A model generated the notes under the pieces. The model had not been told where the DNA came from. It was given only the letters and a program-made list of their open reading frames with translations, and ran no database searches. Positions 1 through 6,639 of a stretch of DNA of 8,714 bases are shown here, one piece after another (the first letter of the stretch is position 1; every line of letters starts with the position of its first letter). Source of the DNA: a bacterium Ga0077546 (lineage in GTDB: Bacteria > Cyanobacteriota > Vampirovibrionia > Obscuribacterales > Obscuribacteraceae); assembly GCA_001464165.1 (NCBI GenBank), contig LNEX01000039.1, positions 1 through 8,714 of the forward strand. Reading direction: 5' to 3'. Position numbers and translations under genes: made by a program.

Positions 1-1
1 C

Positions 2-1738
2 AAAGCCGTAATGGCGCCGGTGGCTATGATCATTATAGGGCTGACCCTTTTGAACTTGCGCCCAATGTACAGAGCCATGACACTCGTAGGTGTCTTTGCC
101 ACTGGGGCATTCATCACTGTCACACCATGGTTGATGTTCACCCAAGCCACCATGAACCACCGAACACTCTTACCAGAAAGAATGCCCGGCTTCAATATAT
201 CAATTGGCTTAGACCGCGATGTTGACGGTTGGGCACCATACCCCAAAACCGAATATGTTAATTTGGTCGAACACGACAAACCAAACATCACCATTGCTAA
301 TGCTTTCAGGGACAATCCACTTGAATTAAGCGCTCTCTTTGCCCGAAAAGTAGAGCGCCTTTTTCGCAACAGTTGGAACGACTTCTATTACAACAGTCTC
401 GGCCTAGCAAAACCAGCTCAAGTTCTAATTCATCAACTCTTACTGTTAGGCGGTGGCCTAGGCGCTGTCTATCTTTTAGTAATGGAACGAATTTTGCGAA
501 CAAACATAAGACAGTTGAGCGGCAATGATCTAATCAAGATTTCATCACTACTGATGGTGGCATCAAGTCTAATCTTCGTCCTCTTTGAAGCACAAAGTCG
601 TTATGCCTTCCCCGCAATGGCCTGGGTAATGGTCCTAACTATAATTGGCCTTGACCACTTAGAGCACACCTGGCATTCACGCGCACTTGGGGCTAGCTGT
701 GTTCTGGCAATGCTATTTGTCGTTATCAATCGCATTGAGCTGGCTCCCCTTCTGGTTAAGCCCTTAGGCAGCATAGAAGCAGCCACCACCTGCGTCAACT
801 TGGCATTGGCCCTTAGCTTTGCCGTTTGGCTCACCGCCTGCTGTCGAGCAGCCGAAGCAAAACGGGTTGGTGGCAAACTTCTGCCTGGTGGCTACTTCTC
901 GTATATCATTCTCTCTGCCGCCTTCTTAGTCAGTTTTGCTTTCTTACATTTAAAAGAACAGTACGCCGCACCACTTGAGTGGTATTGCCAACTAGGACCA
1001 GGTCAAACTATTGAAAGGCGCTTTAGAATTCCCCAACTTATCGCTCAGAATTTTCCCAAAGACCGGCACCAAGATCTACAAACAAACGAGAATTGGGCAG
1101 CAATAATAGTTGATGGCAACCCAGACATTGAAAATAGCACAATTAAAATCAACGGCCTAGAACTAAAGAGCAAACCAGAGCTGCTCATTCCCGCAGTAGA
1201 CAAAGAAATAAAAGAGCCCTCTGAGTCAGCCGTAGTCTACGAAGCCGCTCGGGCAGCCGCCGTACCCTTGAGCCAACTTCGCCAGTGGCGTTTTGTCAGA
1301 GTGCCACTAGCGGCTGTTCATTTTGACGGTGATGCAGAAAACACCCTAGGTCTGACCACGAGCGAGAAATCAGAAGGAGCCCTAGTATTCGGTCAGTATC
1401 GACTAAAGGCTCAAGAAAAGCAGCAAATGACTCCAGCTCTGTGGGGGTTTTCCCTAGGTAAGTGGAGCACTGACGGCGATATGAGGGTGACCGACAAAAC
1501 AGTTCTTCGAGTGACACACTCTCAATGCAAGCCCCCGGCGAAAAACCATAGTTCTAGCAGCCCTCAGTTTAAAGACAATCAAGATCTCTCACCAGCCGCC
1601 GGTGAACAAAGCGGTGAGTACCGACTCTATCTGGTGCTCGGGCGAAAAGGGCCAAAAAACAGTTTAGCGAAAGTGAACTCTGACCTAAAACCAGAGCTCA
1701 ATATGCAGTTCAAACAGAGCCTAAAGATTATTCTCTAA
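2..1738 (+). CDS. C-terminal part of a polytopic GT-C-type membrane glycosyltransferase (5'-truncated)
   Basis: The frame is open to the left edge with no stop before the first visible ATG at position 11, so the true start is probably upstream and only the C-terminal part is seen. Numbering from that ATG, hydrophobic segments lie near residues 2-15, 22-45, 136-157, 175-195, 198-215, 226-240, 260-278 and 295-313. A soluble tail of about 260 residues (314-575) follows, probably outside the membrane. The segment FEAQSRYAFPAM (192-203), an aromatic/acidic-Q-x-R-Y-x-x-P motif entering a helix, and the RLFRNSWNDFYYN loop (116-128) resemble the C-terminal half of GT39/PMT- or RgtA-like polyprenyl-phosphate-sugar transferases. 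The catalytic Asp of such enzymes lies in the first periplasmic loop, which is missing here, so activity cannot be judged. The tail has no motif I recognise. It is convergent with the next gene, 23 bases away, and no clear terminator hairpin was seen between them. Another polytopic envelope-polymer enzyme is possible. Confidence 0.6.
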   Translation, partial: KAVMAPVAMIIIGLTLLNLRPMYRAMTLVGVFATGAFITVTPWLMFTQATMNHRTLLPERMPGFNISIGLDRDVDGWAPYPKTEYVNLVEHDKPNITIANAFRDNPLELSALFARKVERLFRNSWNDFYYNSLGLAKPAQVLIHQLLLLGGGLGAVYLLVMERILRTNIRQLSGNDLIKISSLLMVASSLIFVLFEAQSRYAFPAMAWVMVLTIIGLDHLEHTWHSRALGASCVLAMLFVVINRIELAPLLVKPLGSIEAATTCVNLALALSFAVWLTACCRAAEAKRVGGKLLPGGYFSYIILSAAFLVSFAFLHLKEQYAAPLEWYCQLGPGQTIERRFRIPQLIAQNFPKDRHQDLQTNENWAAIIVDGNPDIENSTIKINGLELKSKPELLIPAVDKEIKEPSESAVVYEAARAAAVPLSQLRQWRFVRVPLAAVHFDGDAENTLGLTTSEKSEGALVFGQYRLKAQEKQQMTPALWGFSLGKWSTDGDMRVTDKTVLRVTHSQCKPPAKNHSSSSPQFKDNQDLSPAAGEQSGEYRLYLVLGRKGPKNSLAKVNSDLKPELNMQFKQSLKIIL

Positions 1739-1761
1739 TATTGGGCCTAAACCATCTAGAC

Positions 1762-2223
1762 CTACTTAGTTTTATCGAGGAACAGATCTACATACTTAGA
1801 GATATAAGGCAGTTTATGAGATTTGCCATTATAGGTGTCGTAAGCCAGCTTTACGCCGACAATCATGTAGACCAGAGCGAGCAGACCGCCCAATAGACCA
1901 AGGGGAATGGCGAGAAAGGCGCCGATGATAGGAATAATGCCAAGAAAGCCAGTAAGGATATTATTGATGACAAAAACAGCAAGCATGGCTCCAGTAAATA
2001 CCAGACCCTGCATGGCGTGGTAACGGTTAAAAGCCGGACTTTCTGACGGCGAGTTGAGCAATACGTAGCCCGCCACAAGAGCCAATGGCCCCAAGGGAAG
2101 ATAAGCCAGAGCACTGGCAATATTAGTATCAATAGGGGTGCCAAAGACCGTGGTTTTACCAGGATTGAGAATAGGAATATCGGAGTTTTCATCCTCATCT
2201 CTGGTCAGTTTTGGTAAGCTCAT
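1762..2223 (-). CDS. DUF4870 / Tic20-like small membrane protein
   Basis: A 153-residue integral membrane protein. A polar N-terminus (1-33) is followed by hydrophobic segments near 34-55, 72-92 and 93-126, and a short charged C-terminus. The signature RYHAMQG (67-73), where lipid-facing His/Gln follow the first helix, and YNGKSHKLP (131-139) after the last helix match the usual DUF4870 layout, and the length is typical. The molecular role of the family is not established; members occur widely as small membrane proteins. The ATG at 2221-2223 is supported by an AGAGGA Shine-Dalgarno (plus-strand 2234-2239). It is transcribed divergently from the kinase gene and convergently with the glycosyltransferase-like gene, so it is probably monocistronic. 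The family call is made from pattern memory and is fairly secure; the function is unknown. Confidence 0.78.
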   Translation of the reverse strand: MSLPKLTRDEDENSDIPILNPGKTTVFGTPIDTNIASALAYLPLGPLALVAGYVLLNSPSESPAFNRYHAMQGLVFTGAMLAVFVINNILTGFLGIIPIIGAFLAIPLGLLGGLLALVYMIVGVKLAYDTYNGKSHKLPYISKYVDLFLDKTK

Positions 2224-2233
2224 ATTTAACTTA

Positions 2234-2239
2234 TCCTCT
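2234..2239 (-). promoter_or_regulatory. Ribosome binding site of the DUF4870 gene
   Basis: Read on the minus strand this is AGAGGA, ten bases upstream of the ATG at 2223. It is the only purine-rich Shine-Dalgarno-like string near that start and supports it. Confidence 0.5.
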
Positions 2240-2336
2240 AAAGGGTTTAATATTTGGGTCTTTGGTCTATTACTATTTCGTGAGTTTTCACATGACCACT
2301 TGCATGGAGCTATCTTACCCCTGTGGAAGCCTTCGC

Positions 2337-2343
2337 GGAGGAG
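2337..2343 (+). promoter_or_regulatory. Strong Shine-Dalgarno that favours a TTG start for the kinase
   Basis: GGAGGAG is followed by AAA and then TTG at 2347, leaving five bases between the GGAGG core and the start. The upstream in-frame GTG at 2323 has only GGAG at 2306-2309, thirteen bases away, and would place this strong site inside the coding sequence. The site therefore decides for the TTG, which loses eight residues of no domain value. Confidence 0.6.
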
Positions 2344-2346
2344 AAA

Positions 2347-3213
2347 TTGTCGAATAGCTCTCTAGTCGGTGCAATACTGGCTGATCGATACGAAATTATC
2401 TGTGAGGTTGGCCGTGGCGCCCTAGGGGTGGTCTACATGGCCAGGCACTTGGTCATTGAAAAAACCGTAGCCGTAAAAGTTCTGTTTGGAGAGGTCCAGA
2501 AAGACGAGACCAATTTTCACCGGTTTCAAAGAGAAGCGCAAGCTGCCAGCTCGATGAGTCATCCCAATATTGTGGTTGTCTATGACTTTGGCATTTCGCA
2601 AAATCATACTCCTTTCCTGGTTATGGACTTTGTCGAAGGTACCAATCTCAAAGACATCCTCCAGCGCCACGGCAAGCTGCCCATAGCAAGAGCTGTAGCA
2701 ATCTTTTTGCAAATGGCTTCAGCTCTAGAGCATGCACATTCAAAGGGAATTTTGCACCGCGATATCAAACCAGAAAACGTAGTTCTGATGCACACAGCCT
2801 GGAATCCAGAATTCGTCAAACTTGTCGATTTTGGTATCGCTAAGTATGTCAATGAGCCCTCCAAAAACTCAAAAAAACTGACAATGGACGGTGAGGTCTT
2901 GGGCACACCAGCCTACATGAGCCCAGAGCAAATATTAGGCAACAAACTTGATGCCCGCTCTGACATATATTGCCTTGGGGTCTTGATGTACCACACGATC
3001 TCAGGCAAGCTGCCGATTTTGGGCACTAACTCTGCTGAAACAATGAGCATGCATGTTACCGACTTACCACAAGATTTAGCCGAAGCTTGCCCCGGAGTAA
3101 AAGTACCGCACAGGCTCAGTCGCACAATCATGAAAACTTTGAAAAAGCATGCGCAAGATAGACATCAAACTATGCGAGAGCTTTTAATTGAACTAGAAAA
3201 TTATAGCGACTAG
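2347..3213 (+). CDS. Soluble eukaryote-like serine/threonine protein kinase
   Basis: A 288-residue protein that is almost entirely one Hanks-type kinase domain, expected to transfer ATP gamma-phosphate to Ser/Thr of cytoplasmic targets. Numbering from the TTG: glycine-rich loop GRGALGVV at 22-29, VAVK lysine K44, helix-C glutamate E63, catalytic HRDIKPEN at 137-144 (Asp 139), DFG at 161-163, GTPAYMSPE substrate/activation segment at 186-194, and the subdomain IX Asp in DARSDIYCLG (D206). All catalytic residues are present and it is an RD kinase, so activation-loop phosphorylation is likely. There is no membrane segment, PASTA repeat or other sensor domain, so its input must come from a partner. 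The TTG is chosen because GGAGGAG precedes it; an upstream GTG at 2323 would give 296 residues. The esterase gene follows after 15 bases, suggesting one operon. Confidence 0.93.
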   Translation: MSNSSLVGAILADRYEIICEVGRGALGVVYMARHLVIEKTVAVKVLFGEVQKDETNFHRFQREAQAASSMSHPNIVVVYDFGISQNHTPFLVMDFVEGTNLKDILQRHGKLPIARAVAIFLQMASALEHAHSKGILHRDIKPENVVLMHTAWNPEFVKLVDFGIAKYVNEPSKNSKKLTMDGEVLGTPAYMSPEQILGNKLDARSDIYCLGVLMYHTISGKLPILGTNSAETMSMHVTDLPQDLAEACPGVKVPHRLSRTIMKTLKKHAQDRHQTMRELLIELENYSD

Positions 3214-3228
3214 GAAAAATCGGTAACC

Positions 3229-4167
3229 ATGCGCACCCGCAAAATTTTAATTAGCCTTTCAGTGCTCTGCATTATAGCGATTCCCTTTGTGACCAAGACT
3301 AATGACAGCAAAGGCGCAGGCAGTGTGCGTGTCTTACGAGACATCTCTTATATCAGTGATAAATCGCAACCAGTTGCAAATAATCAAATTCTCGATTTAT
3401 ATGTACCGACTAAGCCTTATCCTTTGATTCCGCTAGTAGTGTTCATTCACGGTGGTGCCTGGCTACAAGGCGATAAAAGCGAAGGTAACGACGTAGCCTT
3501 ACTATTAGCTCAAAATGGCTTTGCCGTAGCTACTCTTAACTACCGCTTCACAGACAAAGCACAATACCCAGCGCAACTCGAAGACTGTCAAAGAGCAATT
3601 GCCTTTCTGCGCTCAAAGGCGCATGATTATGGCTTCGACCCAGATCACATTGGTGTCTGGGGAATCTCAGCCGGGGGGCACTTAGCGGCACTGCTAGGTA
3701 CCCGAAGTGGAGATCACAACGGAGCTGAACAATCTGAAATAGAAAAGGCCAGCCAAGTTCAAGCCGTTTGTGATTGGTGCGGTATTACTAACCTAATGTC
3801 AGTAAAGGACCAGGCCGGTTCGAGAACACGAATTGACTACGATACAGCTAACGGTCCAGTGGCAAAACTATTGGGGGGCCTAGCGACAGACAAGCAAGAA
3901 CTAGCGGCAGAAGCTAGTCCTGTCAACCATGTTAGCAAAGGTGATCCACCATTCTTGATTGTTCATGGTGACATCGACGATCTTGTTCCCTTTGCTCAAA
4001 GCCAAGAGCTAGCAGAAAAATTACAAAAGGCTGGCGTGCCAACCAAACTTGTGGTTGTGGCAGGAGCGAGTCACCAGCTAGGTTCTGAGCAAGAAGTGAA
4101 ACGAATGATCGAGTTTTTCAAGCAAACACTAATTGAAGGTAAACGCGACTTTCAAGTTGATGGTTAA
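3229..4167 (+). CDS. Secreted alpha/beta-hydrolase esterase (BD-FAE / HSL-like)
   Basis: A 312-residue carboxylester hydrolase. The N-terminus (RTRK, then a hydrophobic stretch at about 6-21) is a signal peptide or signal anchor; no canonical lipobox is present around C14. The hydrolase core carries HGGAW (74-78, oxyanion hole), nucleophile S147 in GISAGG (145-150), catalytic Asp probably D250 in HGDIDDLVP (246-254), and H282 in GASH, giving a full Ser-Asp-His triad in the usual order. These are the marks of the BD-FAE/hormone-sensitive-lipase-type group, often annotated as esterase, lipase or acetyl-xylan/feruloyl esterase; the substrate cannot be read from sequence. It starts 15 bases after the kinase stop, with weak AGGA overlapping that stop, so expression likely depends on the kinase transcript. 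It is convergent with the metallopeptidase gene 32 bases on; no terminator hairpin is obvious there. Confidence 0.9.
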   Translation: MRTRKILISLSVLCIIAIPFVTKTNDSKGAGSVRVLRDISYISDKSQPVANNQILDLYVPTKPYPLIPLVVFIHGGAWLQGDKSEGNDVALLLAQNGFAVATLNYRFTDKAQYPAQLEDCQRAIAFLRSKAHDYGFDPDHIGVWGISAGGHLAALLGTRSGDHNGAEQSEIEKASQVQAVCDWCGITNLMSVKDQAGSRTRIDYDTANGPVAKLLGGLATDKQELAAEASPVNHVSKGDPPFLIVHGDIDDLVPFAQSQELAEKLQKAGVPTKLVVVAGASHQLGSEQEVKRMIEFFKQTLIEGKRDFQVDG

Positions 4168-4199
4168 GAGAACTGAACAACCATAAACAAGAAAAATCA

Positions 4200-5294
4200 C
4201 TATTGCCCTAAAGCAGCAAGACGCTTGGTCATCAATAGCTCGCACTGAGGGAAATACTTATGCACCAGTTCACAACTCTCTTTGCGACCGGCATCGGTTT
4301 CACCGCCAGTGCTATAACAAAATAGCTCTGCAAAAGTCTCTGACGGACCAGTGCTAGATTTTTGCAAGAAGTAATCAAGCCGTTGTTTGTGTTCGTCTGG
4401 CACCCTCGCTGCCTCTAAGGCATAGGCATGCTTAAACTCAGGTGAGTCACTAAACTGACCGAGACAATAATCAACAGCATGGCCGGTTTCGTGACGTAGT
4501 ACCCCAATTTCTTCAGTAGTACTAATAGCCTCGCCACTGCGACTGTCAGCTCTGAACTGAGACATTACCACTTTGCTGCCTTGTGTCAGTGCCGGCGACT
4601 CTTTCCAGCTAAAACTCGAATCCCAGCCACGTGGCGCTGTATTCTGAATACGCATGTCATGCTCAACTGCGGATGAAACTACTACTATTCTTGCGCCTTG
4701 ATCTAGCAGGAGCCTAAGCACTGGAAGAGGCATGGCCACAACCAAATCTTTGACGAGACGAATAAATGACGGGGAAACATTGGGATTTTTGCCAGCTGAA
4801 GGCTTAACCTCCACCAAACGCTCTACGATTTCCTTGGCCGAAAGCTTGGGCACCAATTTCTCGTTGTTCGACTGTGACTGGCTGGCTGACACTCCAGCAC
4901 TGGCACGACTGAGGCTACCCTGCACCTGGTTACCTGCCACCGACAGACTTGTGCTGGCATAGTGCTTAGCAAAATCCCCATCGATCTGCTTCAGATAAGC
5001 CAGCGCTTGTATACCTTCTCGGCGTGTAGGGAAAGCTCGAGCTAGACGCCAAAAGCTAGAGATGGCCTCACTTCTACGCCCAGCGAGATAAAAGCAATAG
5101 CCTGCATAGTAATTTGCCGATACATTGGTTGGCTCACTCAATGAAGCACTCTCAAAACTCTGAGCCGCAGGCAAATATTGTTTTCGTCCGTACAGTTCTA
5201 GGGCCGTTTGATACTCGCCCCGGGCAAAGCACTCTAATGCACAAAGAGTCAAGCCGAGAGACAAGCAAAAAAATAAGCTGATAAATCGTGCCAC
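4200..5294 (-). CDS. Exported TPR protein with anthrax-lethal-factor-like (ATLF/M34) zinc peptidase domain
   Basis: A 364-residue protein starting at GTG. Residues 1-24 form a Sec signal peptide ending CFA before RGEY. TPR-like helical pairs occupy about 26-105, then a low-complexity Ser/Gln linker (about 115-150), then a C-terminal zincin (about 155-364). The zinc site is HETGH (268-272, codons at 4479-4493): His 268 and His 272 as ligands, Glu 269 as general base, followed by AVDY. Downstream, SETFAELF (318-325) offers Glu 319 as third ligand, as in the ExFAE motif of anthrax lethal factor and related ATLF peptidases; Tyr 308 could be the assisting tyrosine. All catalytic residues appear intact, so it is predicted to be an active periplasmic or extracellular metallopeptidase; the substrate is unknown. 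It follows the retropepsin gene by 2 bases, so translation is probably coupled. Confidence 0.82.
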   Translation of the reverse strand: MARFISLFFCLSLGLTLCALECFARGEYQTALELYGRKQYLPAAQSFESASLSEPTNVSANYYAGYCFYLAGRRSEAISSFWRLARAFPTRREGIQALAYLKQIDGDFAKHYASTSLSVAGNQVQGSLSRASAGVSASQSQSNNEKLVPKLSAKEIVERLVEVKPSAGKNPNVSPSFIRLVKDLVVAMPLPVLRLLLDQGARIVVVSSAVEHDMRIQNTAPRGWDSSFSWKESPALTQGSKVVMSQFRADSRSGEAISTTEEIGVLRHETGHAVDYCLGQFSDSPEFKHAYALEAARVPDEHKQRLDYFLQKSSTGPSETFAELFCYSTGGETDAGRKESCELVHKYFPQCELLMTKRLAALGQ

Positions 5295-5296
5295 TT

Positions 5297-6472
5297 CTAC
5301 TGCAAACCTTTTGTAAAGCGAATAACTTGCTGTTGATTATCAATGGTGTAATTCCAGTCGCCAACAAAGTCTTGGCCCAGAAGTGGCTTAGCAGTATTGG
5401 CCTGATCGCTAATTCCTATGGCAAAATTGTGCCTTTCAATAGGCCCTAACTTGATATTACCAATGACACCAACCTGAGCCATGGTCTGACCACTAAGACC
5501 AGAAATAGGAAAGGCTGGCCGACGAGTGTCTATGCTGATGCCAGCATGACTAGCTTCACTCTTAGAAAACAAACAAAAGACAGCACCTGTATCAAAAACC
5601 ATGGGTACATTTTTGCCATTTATCAAGGCCGACACAATCAAAGAATTGCCTTCTTTGACAAAAGGCACACTAAAGACATAGTGACCAGCAGAGTCGACAG
5701 TTAGAGGCGGGGCGGCCTTCTTCGCAACAGCACTAGAATCAAGGCCATGCTGGCGAAACGAAATAGTTTTACTGGCTGTATCGATACTGTATTCAAAATC
5801 GCAATAGAAGTCTTGACCAAGCAGGGGAAAGTCCATAGGTACACTGCTGACCAAGATCGGGAAATTGCGCCTTTCGATACGACCAACTTTCAAGTCAACA
5901 TTAGTATGCCAAACAGGAATCGGTTTAGTCTGGCCGATTCCTGCACCATAACCGCTCGGGGAGCCTGTTGGCATTGGCAGCCCCAATTGCTTAAGCTGAA
6001 CTGGCGTCAGCAAACAACGCTCTGCCCCCGTGTCAAAATCGAACTTAACAGGGTGATTATTTACCAGGCCATCAACCTCAATTGAATTGCCGCGGCGCTC
6101 ATACTTAACCCAAGTCTCCTTAGGCAGCCCTGCTGACTCTGCCTGCTTTGCCACAGACAACTGGCGCAAAATCGTGGCCGCTTGTTGTGCTGCAGCTGTG
6201 CCGGGAAAACCGTCCACCACAATTTTGTACTGTTCTTTGGCCTTATCAAGGTGGCCTAGGTGATGCAAGGTAACCGCTAAATAGTAGGCAGCCTCAGCGT
6301 TATCTGGTTGCGTTTGCACAGCCTTAGCAAAGCTGTCAAAGGCTTGCAAATACTCCTGCTTCTTGAATAGTAATGTTCCCTGTCTATAGAACTCGCTTTC
6401 TTCTATGGCAAGGACGGCACCGACTGAACAGTAAAGTGAGACTAAACAACTAGTTAGCAACCGCCAGTGCAT
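5297..6472 (-). CDS. Exported TPR protein with two tandem retropepsin-like aspartic protease domains
   Basis: Numbered from the ATG at 6472, the protein has 391 residues. Residues 1-22 are a signal peptide ending VLA before IEES, 27-105 are a TPR pair, and two clan AA aspartic protease domains follow (about 122-243 and 264-388). Each has the catalytic triad DTGA (147-150 and 294-297; codons 6023-6034 and 5582-5593), a central IERxNF segment and the closing LLGQDF (hydrophobic-hydrophobic-Gly). The Asp-to-Gly spacing is 72 residues in both, so they are an internal duplication. Retropepsins work as dimers with one Asp per subunit; two intact copies in one chain could fold as an in-cis dimer. 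The frame extends to a TTG at 6490, and ATGs lie at 6478 and 6472; the last has GAGG six bases upstream and gives the cleanest signal peptide. First gene of the two-gene operon with the metallopeptidase. Confidence 0.85.
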   Translation of the reverse strand: MHWRLLTSCLVSLYCSVGAVLAIEESEFYRQGTLLFKKQEYLQAFDSFAKAVQTQPDNAEAAYYLAVTLHHLGHLDKAKEQYKIVVDGFPGTAAAQQAATILRQLSVAKQAESAGLPKETWVKYERRGNSIEVDGLVNNHPVKFDFDTGAERCLLTPVQLKQLGLPMPTGSPSGYGAGIGQTKPIPVWHTNVDLKVGRIERRNFPILVSSVPMDFPLLGQDFYCDFEYSIDTASKTISFRQHGLDSSAVAKKAAPPLTVDSAGHYVFSVPFVKEGNSLIVSALINGKNVPMVFDTGAVFCLFSKSEASHAGISIDTRRPAFPISGLSGQTMAQVGVIGNIKLGPIERHNFAIGISDQANTAKPLLGQDFVGDWNYTIDNQQQVIRFTKGLQ

Positions 6473-6478
6473 CTTCAT

Positions 6479-6483
6479 CCTCA
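6479..6483 (-). promoter_or_regulatory. Ribosome binding site of the retropepsin gene
   Basis: Minus-strand TGAGG, six bases before the ATG at 6472 but directly abutting the ATG at 6478 and downstream of the TTG at 6490. It therefore selects the 6472 start. Confidence 0.5.
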
Positions 6484-6497
6484 GCTGCAATCTATGT

Positions 6498-6528
6498 ATC
6501 TTAGTCTATTTTGGCTAATACTTTTCAA
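6498..6528 (-). promoter_or_regulatory. Possible promoter of the retropepsin-metallopeptidase operon
   Basis: On the minus strand TTGAAA (plus 6523-6528) resembles a -35 box and TAAGAT (plus 6498-6503) a -10 box, with a 19-base spacer that is longer than ideal. Initiation would fall near 6491, at the TTG codon of the longer frame, which would agree with translation from 6472. Matches this weak occur by chance, so this is tentative. Confidence 0.22.
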
Positions 6529-6586
6529 GAAAAACAGCGGCAAATTAACGCTGAAGGCCTAAATAGCAGGAGTTTCTAGTAGGGCA

Positions 6587-6606
6587 TGATATTCTCTCGG
6601 GAGAAT
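6587..6606 (+). promoter_or_regulatory. Palindrome overlapping a possible extended -10 box
   Basis: ATTCTC (6591-6596), TCGG, GAGAAT (6601-6606) is a perfect six-base inverted repeat. TGATATTCT at 6587-6595 fits the extended -10 pattern TGnTATnnT and overlaps the left arm; no good -35 is visible upstream. It lies 33 bases before the ATG of the downstream TPR gene, inside the divergent intergenic region. A repressor operator on that promoter, or a 5' UTR hairpin, is possible. There is no T-run after the right arm, so it is not an intrinsic terminator. Confidence 0.3.
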
Positions 6607-6639
6607 CAAAGGTAAAGTGAGAAGCGAGCAGTTAGATAA

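Noticed and set aside
1739..1761. Possible bidirectional terminator between the convergent genes
   Set aside because: No stable GC stem followed by a T-run is visible on either strand; only a TCTAGA palindrome occurs.
2280..2291. GTGA-GTTT-TCAC inverted repeat in the kinase/DUF4870 intergenic region
   Set aside because: Arms of only four bases, not extendable on either side, and no convincing promoter boxes around it; within chance expectation.
1863..2365. Open frames overlapping the DUF4870 gene in another minus-strand frame (111 codons) and on the plus strand across the divergent intergenic region (75 codons)
   Set aside because: The DUF4870 frame has a family signature and a Shine-Dalgarno; the others have neither and lie over it.
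3673..3678. G6 run in the esterase nucleophile region, with another near 3873, as possible phase-variable or frameshift sites
   Set aside because: The frame is intact through both, the runs encode the expected Gly codons, and six Gs are too short to suggest phase variation.
4168..4199. Possible terminator between the esterase and metallopeptidase genes
   Set aside because: The 32-base gap is A-rich and has no inverted repeat able to form a stem.
5747..6085. Plus-strand open frame of 112 codons inside the retropepsin gene
   Set aside because: It is antisense to well-conserved protease motifs, has no ribosome binding site context or recognisable domain, and is best explained as a shadow of the real gene.
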